A DNA stretch of 64,000 nt from CAXBNB01 sp049115735 (lineage in GTDB: Bacteria > Bacteroidota > Bacteroidia > Cytophagales > Cyclobacteriaceae). The DNA is taken from NCBI GenBank assembly GCA_049115735.1, contig JAGDZP010000004.1:372001-436000 (forward strand), read 5' to 3'. Of the stretch, positions 26,404-35,008 are shown piece after piece (position 1 is the stretch's first letter; every line of letters begins with the position of its first letter). The position numbers and the translations under genes are program-made. The notes under the pieces were generated by a model. That model was not told where the DNA came from, searched no databases, and worked only from the letters and a program-made list of their open reading frames with translations.

Positions 26404-26499
26404 GATTCAATTATCAATTGTTAAATACTTTGTTGAAGCTATTAACAATCCACAAATTCGACAGAATTTGATAGAAATCTGATATCAAAATCCTTGGCA

Positions 26500-26910
26500 T
26501 TAAATCCGATATTTCATAACCCTTTCTTTGAGCACCTCCTTGTCTGCTGTCAATGTAGGGTCACTAAAAATACTCGCTGAAAGCTCTTTAATGACCTTTT
26601 TATTGAAACCTAGTTTTTCTGCCAAATCCTGACAAAACCTAATCTCACTCAAATATACCTGAGCATCCACCTTCATCAGCTGAACAATATTGAACAGATA
26701 GTCGAATTTGTCTTCGTCTGTGAGATTTGTGATCGTTGGAAGCTCGTGCCTTGCGTGTCCCAGATGGTAGTTAAACACATCTTCAATATCCTTTTCTGGA
26801 ATTTTATTCGCCTTACCCAAAGCATATATCATTCTTTGTTCCTTTGGGGACAAATTATTGTCTATTAAGGACAACTGAATCAAAATGCTCAACTGCGGAT
26901 TAAAATCCAT
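26500..26910 (-). CDS. TerB-like small helical protein, paralogue 3
   Basis: A protein of 136 residues from the ATG at 26910 (MDFNPQLSILIQLSLIDNNL), which aligns with the start of paralogue 2. An ATG further upstream at 26952 is in frame but lies inside the repeated promoter element, so it is rejected as a start. The body has KEQRMIYALGKANKIPEKDIE, a HLGHARHELPTITNLT linker, YLFNIVQLMKVDAQVYLSE and AEKLGFNKKVIKELSASIF. It is the first gene of the array by position on the minus strand. Function unknown, TerB-like fold inferred. Confidence 0.68.
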   Translation of the reverse strand: MDFNPQLSILIQLSLIDNNLSPKEQRMIYALGKANKIPEKDIEDVFNYHLGHARHELPTITNLTDEDKFDYLFNIVQLMKVDAQVYLSEIRFCQDLAEKLGFNKKVIKELSASIFSDPTLTADKEVLKERVMKYRI

Positions 26911-26932
26911 ACTACAATTCAAGTAACCGGTT

Positions 26933-26959
26933 AAAAAATTAAATATAGTCATTTTTTAA
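26933..26959 (-). promoter_or_regulatory. Upstream element of TerB-like gene 3
   Basis: On the minus strand TTAAAAAATGACTATATTTA (26959-26940) repeats the element in front of paralogue 2 almost exactly and lies 30 bases before the chosen start at 26910. The TATATTTA core (26947-26940) is one base off TAnnTTTG. Confidence 0.55.
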
Positions 26960-27364
26960 TCATTGGATAACCAACCAATTATTGTGTTTTCCCCAGAATT
27001 GGCCTCCGACAAAAAGCACTTTCATTAGAAAGGTCACATGGTTGTGATTGACTGTTAAGATCTTAAAGAGAATAAGGTATACCTCTATGATTTATTTGTG
27101 ATTTTTCAAATACTTTTTAAAATATTCAATCTATTTTGAATTGTTTTAAACTAAAATAACCATCTATTCAAAAGATTAACAGAATTTGGAATATCTTGCA
27201 GTGTTCAACATAATTACAATTTGAGTTGGCCGATATTCAAAAAATGACTTAATTTAGGTTTCCAATCAGCTAATATTAGAATTATATATTTAACTATTAT
27301 TCTTTTAATTTTTACAGTTTCTATATCTTTAGATATCTTTAACCCCTAACTTCTACGACAAAAT
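26960..27364. other. AT-rich intergenic region without a recognised gene
   Basis: About 400 bases between the divergent TerB-like array and the Na+/Ca2+ exchanger gene. No ORF with homology, tRNA or clear hairpin is seen. Two tandem TATCTTTA boxes at 27324-27331 and 27334-27341, one base off TAnnTTTG, could be start-proximal boxes for the exchanger gene at 27365, though no good TTTG lies upstream of them. Confidence 0.5.
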
Positions 27365-28579
27365 ATGGGCATCTTAATTCCATTGATTTTAATTTCTCTT
27401 GCTTGCCTGGTTATTTGGAGAGCTGGAGATGGCTTCATGACCGCTTCTGAATACATTGGCAGGAATTTATCAGATGGTGTTAGGGGAGCTTCAATAAATG
27501 CTGTGGCCAGTTCAATGCCAGAAGTATTTACGTCCCTTTTCTTTTTATTCGTCTTAGCGGACGCAGAAGGCTTTTCAGGGGGAGTAGGTACAACTGCAGG
27601 TAGTGCTATTTTCAACGGCATGGTGATACCAGCCGTATCTGTATTAGCGGTAATCGGAATTGGACTTACTAAAAGAATTGAAGTATCTAAGAAAGTCTTA
27701 TTAAGAGACGGAATCGCATTAATAATTACCGAATCCATTTTCCTTATACTTATAAGTGGTTCCAGCTTAGATTGGTGGCATGGATTAATTCTTATGCTTG
27801 TTTATGTGGTTTATATATCCTACATGTTCATATCTATGAACAAATCACAGAAGAAGGCTGTGTTCGAAGCAGAACAAAATGGTGAAGTAATTGAAGAGGA
27901 AGAAGAGGAGGAGGAAGAGAGTAATGAGGAACAGGGTTCATTTATTAAAGGCCTTTTAACATTTGATCTCGAAAGAATATTTGTAGGTGCCAATAAAATT
28001 GATAGTGCTAGAGCTTGGTCACTACTTGTCTTTTCGACTGTTTCCATCGCATTAGTCTGCTACCTATTAGTTGTCGCTTGTGAATGGATGGGTGCAGAAT
28101 CTTATGAGGTGCCTTATTTGGGTAGTTATAGTGGATTAGGCATTCCTCTTATGTTTGTGGCATTAGTATTGGCTTCAGCTGCATCAAGCTTCCCAGATAC
28201 AATTATATCTATTAAAGATGCCCAAAGAGGGAAATATGATGATGCCATATCAAATGCCTTAGGTAGTAACATATTCGACGTTTGTTTCGCTCTAGGTTTC
28301 CCATTGTTTTTGTTCACCATACTTCATGGGCCAATCCAAATGGATATTGAACTTATCGACCTAAGTGCTGAATTACGATTCTTATTATTGCTTTTAACAA
28401 TAATAGCTGTATTCATATATACAACTGGAAAATATATGGGCAAAGGAAAAGCACTGCTTCTCCTCGGAATTTACTTCTTATTTATCCTATATATAATTGG
28501 AAGAAGTGCCGATAATGAAATTGCAGAATCTGTTAAAGATGTTCTTCTAAGTATTCTGCGATCTGTGGGTATAAGATAA
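27365..28579 (+). CDS. Na+/Ca2+ exchanger (NCX/CaCA) family membrane protein
   Basis: A protein of 404 residues with about ten membrane helices. The two alpha repeats of the CaCA family are present: ASINAVASSMPEVFTSLFFL at about residues 42-61, and ASAASSFPDTIISIKDAQRG near 273, followed by AISNALGSNIFDVCFALG. The acidic residue in each repeat coordinates the cation. The cytosolic loop between helices 5 and 6 is very acidic, with a run of nine glutamates near residue 180, which might bind Ca2+. It most likely exports Ca2+ or exchanges monovalent cations by sodium or proton antiport. It is monocistronic, ended by a strong hairpin. Confidence 0.9.
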   Translation: MGILIPLILISLACLVIWRAGDGFMTASEYIGRNLSDGVRGASINAVASSMPEVFTSLFFLFVLADAEGFSGGVGTTAGSAIFNGMVIPAVSVLAVIGIGLTKRIEVSKKVLLRDGIALIITESIFLILISGSSLDWWHGLILMLVYVVYISYMFISMNKSQKKAVFEAEQNGEVIEEEEEEEEESNEEQGSFIKGLLTFDLERIFVGANKIDSARAWSLLVFSTVSIALVCYLLVVACEWMGAESYEVPYLGSYSGLGIPLMFVALVLASAASSFPDTIISIKDAQRGKYDDAISNALGSNIFDVCFALGFPLFLFTILHGPIQMDIELIDLSAELRFLLLLLTIIAVFIYTTGKYMGKGKALLLLGIYFLFILYIIGRSADNEIAESVKDVLLSILRSVGIR

Positions 28580-28600
28580 CAGCTAAAAGAACTTAAAATC

Positions 28601-28640
28601 AAAAGAAACCCTGACAATGTTGATTGTCAGGGTTTCTTTT
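28601..28640. terminator. Bidirectional Rho-independent terminator
   Basis: The arms GAAACCCTGACAAT (28605-28618) and ATTGTCAGGGTTTC (28623-28636) pair perfectly around a GTTG loop. An A-run before and a T-run after the stem make it work on both strands. It ends the exchanger gene and the convergent tonB-like gene, whose stop is at 28660. Confidence 0.92.
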
Positions 28641-28659
28641 TACTCGCTATCGGTAAAGC

Positions 28660-29328
28660 CTAATTCAACTTAAATATTATTGGCATTATCATTCTTACGT
28701 TCACCCTTTTGGAGCCCTGCTTACCCGGCTTCCATTTTGGTGACAGAGCAATTACCCTTTCAGCTTCTTCATCACATCCACCCCCGATTCCTTTTATCGT
28801 TTGTATTTCTGTCACCTCTCCTTCCTTATTGATAATGAACTGTACAAACACTTTACCTTCCAGACCCATTCTGCGAGCGTGATCGGGGTACTTGATTGAT
28901 TTTGAAATGAATTTATAATATTCTCTCATCCCAGCCATTGGGGAAGGCATTTCAGAAGCAAAATCTACATATTCTTCAGCTTCCTCTATCGGAGGTTCCT
29001 CAGCTTCAATTACCTCGATTATATTACTCTCATCAAACTCAACATCAATTTCGATATCTGGAATCTCCTCTATCTCTTCAATATCTGGTACCTCTACAAT
29101 GGTCACCTGTTGAACCGGAGGTGGTGGCGGTGGTGGAATAACTGTGGGTGGTATTTCAATAACGAATTCAAATTCTTCATCAATCGGCTCAAAAACAACT
29201 AATTCTGATTCATGCGACCTCCATTCAAATGCAGTCAGTACAACAGCAAGGCTCAAAGCCAATCCGATGTTAAAGAACATACCTCTTTTGCGCTCCAAGT
29301 CTAGCTTGGGCTTCTTTCTTAATTCCAT
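28660..29328 (-). CDS. Energy transducer TonB family protein
   Basis: A protein of 222 residues: a short basic cytosolic N terminus, one membrane helix (MFFNIGLALSLAVVLTAFEW, about 17-36), a periplasmic linker with a seven-proline run (VIPPPPPPPVQQV) followed by a Glu/Ile/Asp-rich repeat (IEEIEEIPDIEI), and a C-terminal TonB domain (about 135-222) with GLEGKVFVQFIINKEG and SPKWKPGKQGSKRVNVRMIM. TonB transmits proton-motive energy from ExbBD to outer-membrane receptors. No exbBD genes are nearby. The acidic linker is stronger than the usual Pro/Lys linker. It lies downstream of the sigma factor gene pair with an 84-base gap. Confidence 0.9.
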   Translation of the reverse strand: MELRKKPKLDLERKRGMFFNIGLALSLAVVLTAFEWRSHESELVVFEPIDEEFEFVIEIPPTVIPPPPPPPVQQVTIVEVPDIEEIEEIPDIEIDVEFDESNIIEVIEAEEPPIEEAEEYVDFASEMPSPMAGMREYYKFISKSIKYPDHARRMGLEGKVFVQFIINKEGEVTEIQTIKGIGGGCDEEAERVIALSPKWKPGKQGSKRVNVRMIMPIIFKLN

Positions 29329-29412
29329 GATTATAAATTTTAGTTAAACAAATAGTTCGGTCAGCAGTTCGATTGTGCTTTCCTATGGAAATAAGGTAGT
29401 CCCGGGATGTCC

Positions 29413-29670
29413 TTACTTATCTTTAAATTCATCAAATACCTCCATTCCATCTTCTTGAGGTATTGCTTTTTCTTTTTTCAGGTATAAGATTCCTATCACT
29501 GTCATGCCTAATATCAGACCCACTCCGATTATTATCAATATTATTCTGATCAAGCCTCCGGACTTGGCAGGTTTACTTTCGAATTTTCTTAAGCTACCAA
29601 AATCCTTATGTCTTGCTATCTGACCCTTCGACAATGATTGCCGCTTTATCCTAATATCATATTTGGTCAT
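29413..29670 (-). CDS. Small single-span membrane protein next to an ECF sigma factor
   Basis: An 85-residue protein with a basic N-terminal half (MTKYDIRIKRQSLSKGQIAR), one hydrophobic segment at about 45-65 (IRIILIIIGVGLILGMTVIG) and a short charged C terminus ending EFKDK. It overlaps the upstream sigma-factor gene by four bases (ATGA), so the two are translationally coupled. The N-terminal cytosolic part could bind the sigma factor and tether it, which would make this a very short anti-sigma factor; no ASD or zinc motif is seen, so this is an inference. No family is recognised. Confidence 0.62.
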   Translation of the reverse strand: MTKYDIRIKRQSLSKGQIARHKDFGSLRKFESKPAKSGGLIRIILIIIGVGLILGMTVIGILYLKKEKAIPQEDGMEVFDEFKDK

Positions 29671-30287
29671 TTGTTTTTTATCTCAATCTTCTCATATAAG
29701 GCCTTCAATTTATTCAATGACCTGTACATTCTCATCTTTACAGCACTCTCTTTTTTATTCATTAGCAAAGCGATTTCTTTAAACCCCTTGTCCTCAAAAA
29801 ATTTCATTTGAAGAATTGTTACCTCCTCATCGTTGAGCTTATCCACCAACTCACCAAGAATTCTTAACCTCACTTCCCCATCTGGCATTTCACCGCAAGT
29901 CCACACATCCATTAGCCTCTCTTCCTCCAGGCAAAGCACCTGGTTTTTACCAGTCCTGAAGTGCTTCTTAATCTCATTAGAAGCAATCCGATACAACCAT
30001 GCTCCAAATGGCAAACCCCTGCATTCATACTTCTGGATGGCATTCATCGCATTCATGAATATCCTGGATACCACATCCGAAGTTTCATCTTCATCCCCAA
30101 TTCTATTGAACGTATATCGAAAAATAGATTCGTAGTACTTATTGTACAGAAATTCGAATTGACTCAAATCCTTTTTTGAAGCTTCAATTACTTCCTCCTC
30201 ATACTGGATTTCTTTGTCAATATTTTCCCTGCTGCTCAATGATTGGCGGTTTTTTGTTGGATAATCCAGATGTAGGGAAAAAGTCAC
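29667..30287 (-). CDS. ECF-type sigma-70 factor
   Basis: A protein of 206 residues. Region 2 is visible as QFEFLYNKYYESIFRYTFNR with the following GAWLYRIASNEIKKHFR, and region 4 as VTILQMKFFEDKGFKEIALL followed by MNKKESAVKMRMYRSLNKL. There is no region 1.1 or 3, so it is a group 4 (ECF) sigma factor. It starts at a GTG and has a 30-residue N-terminal extension before region 2. It is coupled to the small membrane protein that may regulate it. The tonB-like gene may belong to the same transcript. Target promoters are unknown. Confidence 0.88.
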   Translation of the reverse strand: MTFSLHLDYPTKNRQSLSSRENIDKEIQYEEEVIEASKKDLSQFEFLYNKYYESIFRYTFNRIGDEDETSDVVSRIFMNAMNAIQKYECRGLPFGAWLYRIASNEIKKHFRTGKNQVLCLEEERLMDVWTCGEMPDGEVRLRILGELVDKLNDEEVTILQMKFFEDKGFKEIALLMNKKESAVKMRMYRSLNKLKALYEKIEIKNK

Positions 30288-30363
30288 AATTATCTCGTTC
30301 TTTTCAATTCAAGTGCAATATTCATGCGGGAAATAATACACCTTTCTGTATTTTTCCCCTGGA

Positions 30364-30984
30364 ATGAGCGACAAGGAGATAACCAGTCAAGTCAAAGAAC
30401 AGAAAAAACATTTGAGAAAGGTGTTTCTTCGGAAGAGGAGGTCGTTAAGTCATGAGAAAAAACTGACTAGGGAGAGTCTCATCACCGAAGCGTTCAGGAA
30501 AAAGCTACCATCAAATACAAAGTCAATCGTTCACTGTTTTTTGCCCATTGAGAAACAAAATGAAATAAACACTTATCCAATAATCGAATACCTTGATCAA
30601 AGTGATGGAAAAGTAGTCGTATCCCGGAGCGATACTGAAGATAACACAATGACTCACTTTTTGTATGAAGGAAAAAATAGATTGGAAACAAATAAGTGGG
30701 GCATCCCTGAGCCCGTGTCGGGGAAAAGAATTTCAGCAAACGAAATTGATATAGTGTTGGTTCCTCTGGTTATCTTCGACAAATTGGGGAATCGAATTGG
30801 ATATGGGAAGGGATATTATGATCGCTTTTTGACCAATTGCAGAGCGGACTGCACATTTATCGGGTTGAGCCTGGCACCTCCAGTTGATGTACTGCCGTGT
30901 ATTGAGGAAATGGACGTCAAATTGGATTATTGTATATCCCCCATGGGTCTGCACACATTCAATACATATAAGAAGTTGAAATGA
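30364..30984 (+). CDS. 5-formyltetrahydrofolate cyclo-ligase
   Basis: A protein of 206 residues of the 5-FTHF cyclo-ligase (MTHFS) family. It has an N-terminal basic helix region (KHLRKVFLRKRRSLS), the nucleotide-binding MTHFLYEGKNRLETNKWGIP segment, VLVPLVIFDKLGNRIGYGKG at about 131-150, and the substrate site YYDRFL. It converts 5-formyl-THF and ATP to 5,10-methenyl-THF, recycling a folate side product. The 3' end overlaps the next gene (YpdA-like) by four bases (ATGA), so both are coupled, although the pathways are not obviously related. Confidence 0.9.
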   Translation: MSDKEITSQVKEQKKHLRKVFLRKRRSLSHEKKLTRESLITEAFRKKLPSNTKSIVHCFLPIEKQNEINTYPIIEYLDQSDGKVVVSRSDTEDNTMTHFLYEGKNRLETNKWGIPEPVSGKRISANEIDIVLVPLVIFDKLGNRIGYGKGYYDRFLTNCRADCTFIGLSLAPPVDVLPCIEEMDVKLDYCISPMGLHTFNTYKKLK

Positions 30985-31949
30985 AATATGATATAATAAT
31001 AATTGGCGGGGGACCAATCGGGCTCGCTTGTGGAATTGAAGCCAAGAAAGCCGGATTGAGTTACCTGATTATAGAAAAGGGATGTTTGGTAAATTCATTG
31101 TACAACTACCCCTACAACATGACCTTTTTTTCCACTTCAGACCGTCTGGAAATAGGGGGTGTGCCGTTCATATCTCATAACAACAAACCCACCCGATCAG
31201 AGGCCTTAGAATACTATCGTCGTGTTGCTATCTCTTGGGAGCTGAATGTGAACCTGTATGAAAAAGTGCAACAAGTCGAAAAGAATGATGTTTTTCAGAT
31301 CAAAACCAATAAAGGCGAGTACACCTGCAATAATCTGATTTTATCCACCGGATTTTACGACTTGCCCTTTTTGCTAAATGTTAAGGGTGAGGATCTACCC
31401 AAGGTGAAGCACTACTATGATGAACCACACCCGTATTATGGGCAAAAAATCATAGTCGTTGGGGCTGCCAACTCAGCTGTAGATGTCGCGTTGGAAACTT
31501 ATCGTAAAGGAGCTGAAGTAACTATGGTAGTTCGAGAACCGGAAATTAATCCCAGAGTTAAGTATTGGGTACGGCCGGATATTGAGAACAGAATAAAAGA
31601 ATCTTCTATCAAAGCTTATTTCAACTCGAGCATTTCCGAAATACGAGAGCTAGAAGTGGACATTGAGACGCCCGATGGATCAATGACAATTGAAAATGAT
31701 TTTGTTTTGGCCATGACTGGCTATCAACCCAACTTCAGCTTTCTCAAGTCTATGGGAATAGAAATTGGGACTGATGAAATGATGACGCCAAGCCATGACC
31801 CGAACACGATGGAAACGAATGTCAACAATGTGTTCCTGGCCGGAGTAATCTGCGGTGGCCTACAAACCAATAAGTGGTTTATTGAGAATTCCAGAATACA
31901 TGCTGAGGTAATTGTTGAGCTCATTAACAAAAGAAAAAAATCAAGCTAA
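30981..31949 (+). CDS. YpdA/Bdr-type bacillithiol disulfide reductase
   Basis: A flavoprotein of 322 residues with an FAD Rossmann motif (IIGGGPIGLACGIEAKKAG, from about residue 6) and a second NAD(P)H dinucleotide fold (IIVVGAANSAVDVALE, near 158-173). The sequence KGCLVNSLYNYPYNMTFFST is diagnostic for the YpdA subgroup; it lacks the CxxC redox pair of thioredoxin reductase. YpdA reduces oxidised bacillithiol disulfide with NADPH in Staphylococcus and Bacillus. Together with the YfiT protein at 10470 this suggests a bacillithiol pool here. Its stop shares bases with that of the convergent TPR kinase gene. Confidence 0.87.
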   Translation: MKYDIIIIGGGPIGLACGIEAKKAGLSYLIIEKGCLVNSLYNYPYNMTFFSTSDRLEIGGVPFISHNNKPTRSEALEYYRRVAISWELNVNLYEKVQQVEKNDVFQIKTNKGEYTCNNLILSTGFYDLPFLLNVKGEDLPKVKHYYDEPHPYYGQKIIVVGAANSAVDVALETYRKGAEVTMVVREPEINPRVKYWVRPDIENRIKESSIKAYFNSSISEIRELEVDIETPDGSMTIENDFVLAMTGYQPNFSFLKSMGIEIGTDEMMTPSHDPNTMETNVNNVFLAGVICGGLQTNKWFIENSRIHAEVIVELINKRKKSS

Positions 31950-33790
31950 GACTCCTCTTCCACTTTTGTTGCCAATTCTGGAACTTCTTGCTCAATCGGG
32001 ATATTAATGGAAAATAGATTGCCCCTTTGACCGACTGTCGTGTCAACCTCCAAATCCCCATGAATGAGGTTGGTTCTGGTGCGAATGTTTTTCCACCCGT
32101 TTCCCGGGCTTTGTGTAAGCTTTTCGAGTTCAAAACCCAATCCGTCATCCTCAATAGTAAGTGTTAATTCTGACGGATCACGAGTAAACTGGATTGTAAT
32201 TTTTCGGGCATCACTGTATTTCAAGATGTTATTTACCCATTCCTGAATTATTCTGTACATTGAAATTTCCTGCAAATCAGACAATCGATCATCAAGATCA
32301 TAGACTAAGACGTCAACAACCATTTTTTCAGTCGCATTAATCTTTTCAGCAAACTCATTCAGGGATGGCACCAATCCAAACTTCACCAGGCTTTGTGGCA
32401 TCAGGTTGAAACATATATTCCTAAGCTCAATATACATTTCATTCAAGATGGAAATAGACTTTTCATAAATGGAGTGGCGTTTCTCCCGATCATTTTGCGA
32501 ATCAATACTTTCTACATTGAGTTTTAATATTGAAATCAACTGACCAAAACCATCATGCAAATCAGAAGCAAATCTTCTTCTCTCCTTTTCCTGGCTATCA
32601 ACAATAGCATTCAGTTGTAATTCTTTGAATTCAATATCCTTCCGCTGAAGAACCAATTGTTGCTTCTTAAGCAACCTATTTCTAATAAGAAAAGCTATGA
32701 CAAAAAAGAGAATCAGCGTCAGAATCAAAAAAGCTATAAGTATATCATTTTTGTCATTTATCGCCTCTTGCTCAGCAATTTCAAGCCTTTGATGTGCTAT
32801 CTGTTGTTCTTTCTTCTCCGTCTCAAATTGTGTTTGCAATTGAGCGATGTGTTTTGCTTTTTCAATTTCAAACAAGCTGTCTTTGAGCTGATAGCTCAAT
32901 GTTTGGTATTTCAGTGCCTCCTTGTAGTTACGCAAACCAGCATGACATTCACCCAATTTGTCATATGTATATCTAATCAATTCTGAATACGCCAATTCAA
33001 GCGACAATTCCAGGCTTTGTTCAAAAAAACCTATAGCCCTGCCGTACTGTTCTGTACTCAAATATTTTTCACCAGTATTTACCAGGTTAACGGCTACTCC
33101 CTGTCTATCGTTGATCGCTTTACGTATTTCAGTCGATTGAGAAATATATTTAATAGATAATTCTAAATCCCCATCATTGATTGCCAGCTCAGCCAGGTCA
33201 TTTAGCACATAGCCCAAACCAACACTGTCGTTCAGTTGTTTTCTAATCTTATACACTTCTTGAACAAATGGTTTTGATTGTTCGAACTCACCCTGTCTCA
33301 TCAAAAAAGAACCTCTGTGGCTGAGCGTGGTTCCAAGAATTTCTAGGTTGTTAACCTTTCTAGCTGCTGTTTCGGCTCGATCTAAACATAAGTTTGCTTG
33401 TTCTATTTCCTTTTGCCGATAATAAAATACTGCCATTTCATTGTTTGCTCGTGCAATACCCGAGTCATTATCCAGCGAATCAAAAAGCTTTAGAGATCTG
33501 TGATATAGGGGTAAAACATTTTCGTAATCACCAGCCAAATAGGTAATTACTCCACCGTAAAGCGAGGCATAAGCTTCCCGTTCTGGCCATCCATTTCTCT
33601 TCGTTGCATTTAGAGCCCACTTGATGAGAGAATCACTTTTCTTAAAATCCTGACTATATAAGGAATAAAAATTTTCAGTGATATAAACTACCCTTGAGCT
33701 ATCGGGCAATTCCATAAGCTCATCGGATATATCACTCCCAAATACATTAGTGTTCAGAAAAATCAATATGGACAGCCAGCTCAATTTCAT
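31946..33790 (-). CDS. TPR-repeat sensor histidine kinase (HisKA_3 type)
   Basis: A protein of 614 residues. A signal sequence (MKLSWLSILIFLNTNVFG) leads to a periplasmic array of about six tetratricopeptide repeats (about 40-310; for example EYASLYGG-like and FEQSLELSLELAYSEL units). A membrane helix lies at about 350-370 and a coiled linker follows. The HisKA_3 domain has ERRRFASDLHDGFGQLISIL near 408-427, and the HATPase domain holds EWVNNILKYSDARKITI near 519. This is the NarX/LuxR-linked kinase type common in Bacteroidota. No response regulator is adjacent. It lies 15 bases after recF, and its stop overlaps the convergent ypdA-like gene. Confidence 0.9.
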   Translation of the reverse strand: MKLSWLSILIFLNTNVFGSDISDELMELPDSSRVVYITENFYSLYSQDFKKSDSLIKWALNATKRNGWPEREAYASLYGGVITYLAGDYENVLPLYHRSLKLFDSLDNDSGIARANNEMAVFYYRQKEIEQANLCLDRAETAARKVNNLEILGTTLSHRGSFLMRQGEFEQSKPFVQEVYKIRKQLNDSVGLGYVLNDLAELAINDGDLELSIKYISQSTEIRKAINDRQGVAVNLVNTGEKYLSTEQYGRAIGFFEQSLELSLELAYSELIRYTYDKLGECHAGLRNYKEALKYQTLSYQLKDSLFEIEKAKHIAQLQTQFETEKKEQQIAHQRLEIAEQEAINDKNDILIAFLILTLILFFVIAFLIRNRLLKKQQLVLQRKDIEFKELQLNAIVDSQEKERRRFASDLHDGFGQLISILKLNVESIDSQNDREKRHSIYEKSISILNEMYIELRNICFNLMPQSLVKFGLVPSLNEFAEKINATEKMVVDVLVYDLDDRLSDLQEISMYRIIQEWVNNILKYSDARKITIQFTRDPSELTLTIEDDGLGFELEKLTQSPGNGWKNIRTRTNLIHGDLEVDTTVGQRGNLFSINIPIEQEVPELATKVEEES

Positions 33791-33805
33791 CTAAGTTCAA
33801 TTTAA

Positions 33806-34909
33806 TCAATCGCAGAAAACACAGTTTTCCTGAATGTTGAAAATTTTCTTGTCGACATCCAGGCTCTTGAGTATATGTTCAGTTCTTTCATGCCTTGCAT
33901 CTGTGATGAATATCTGCCTGAATTTATTTCTACTGATCATTTCCAATAGCTTTTTGATTCGTTCATCATCCAGCTTATCAAATATGTCATCTAAGAGCAA
34001 GATGGGTGTGACTTGCTTTAATTCTTTCAAATATTCAAACTGAGAAACTTTGAGTGCAATTAGAAATGACTTTTGCTGACCTTGTGAACCATTCTTTTTC
34101 AACGGATAGCTTTCTATTTGAAAAGAATAATCATCACGGTGAACACCCACTGTTGTTCGTTGTAATAATATGTCCTTTTCGATTGCCCTTTTGAAGGTGT
34201 TTTTGAAACCTTCGCTGAGTACAGAAGTGAGATACTCAATACTTACTTTCTCGCGATTTTGGGCAATATCCTCATATTGAGACACCACCATAGGCAAAAT
34301 TTTCTCGATGAATTCCTGTCTATACCTTCCAATCGACTGGCTTAGCTGGATGAGTTGCTCGTCATACTTATCCAATAGGATATCGTCTCTTTTACCCGAT
34401 TCGTTTATCCTTTTCAGCAGAGAGTTTCTTTGCTTCAGAAAGTGATTGTATTGAATAAGTTGTTCGAGGTATTTTTTGTCAGCCTGAGAAATAATACTAT
34501 CAAAAAACTTGCGCCTGGTATCGCTACTGTCCCGTATCAAGTCGTCATCGTTGGGAGCGATCAGTACTACAGGAAACTTTCCAATATGTTCACTCAGTTT
34601 TTCATATGGATCTTCATCTACTTTAAACGACTTCTTACCTCCTTGCTTAATACTACATTGGATTTGATGGTTCTTTTTTTTTACTGCCAAATCAGCTCGA
34701 ATAGCAAAGAAATTTTCATTGTGCCTGATATTCTGGCTATCGGATGCATTGAATGCGCTCTTTGTCATAGACAGATAATGGATGGCATCCAGAAGGTTGG
34801 TTTTTCCACTTCCATTTAGTCCTGTAAAACAGTTTAAGCCTGGACAGAATTCTAATTCGGCTTTTTCGTAATTTTTAAAATTCGTAAGAGAGATTTTTTC
34901 GAGTATCAT
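33806..34909 (-). CDS. recF: DNA replication/repair protein RecF
   Basis: A protein of 367 residues, the normal length. The N-terminal ABC ATPase has the Walker A GLNGSGKTNLLDAIHYLS at about residues 30-47 and a start typical of RecF (MILEKISLTNFKNYEKAELE). The ABC signature is in GSQGQQKSFLIALK at about 287-300 and Walker B is ILLLDDIFDKLD at about 316-327. RecF, with RecO and RecR, loads RecA on gapped DNA during repair of stalled forks. It is divergent from pdhA and 15 bases upstream of the TPR kinase gene, far from gyrB in this genome. Confidence 0.95.
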   Translation of the reverse strand: MILEKISLTNFKNYEKAELEFCPGLNCFTGLNGSGKTNLLDAIHYLSMTKSAFNASDSQNIRHNENFFAIRADLAVKKKNHQIQCSIKQGGKKSFKVDEDPYEKLSEHIGKFPVVLIAPNDDDLIRDSSDTRRKFFDSIISQADKKYLEQLIQYNHFLKQRNSLLKRINESGKRDDILLDKYDEQLIQLSQSIGRYRQEFIEKILPMVVSQYEDIAQNREKVSIEYLTSVLSEGFKNTFKRAIEKDILLQRTTVGVHRDDYSFQIESYPLKKNGSQGQQKSFLIALKVSQFEYLKELKQVTPILLLDDIFDKLDDERIKKLLEMISRNKFRQIFITDARHERTEHILKSLDVDKKIFNIQENCVFCD

Positions 34910-34914
34910 ATATT

Positions 34915-34945
34915 TTTGCCCAGAATACGAAATTAACTATTTTCG
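34915..34945 (+). promoter_or_regulatory. Bacteroidota-type promoter of pdhA
   Basis: TTTG at 34915-34918 and TATTTTCG at 34938-34945 (one mismatch to TAnnTTTG) are 19 bases apart. The predicted start near 34952 leaves a leader of about 55 bases before the pdhA ATG at 35009. Confidence 0.6.
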
Positions 34946-35008
34946 CAGTTCGTTTGCGGGTAAGAAGAGAAATGTCTCGTAGGGCGGCAAAAATTTAAAA
35001 CCTAGTTT

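Noticed and set aside
26908..26952. A longer N terminus for TerB-like paralogue 3 starting at 26952
   Set aside because: The ATG lies in the repeated upstream element. The same element before paralogue 2 reads into a stop, and the paralogues align from MDF.
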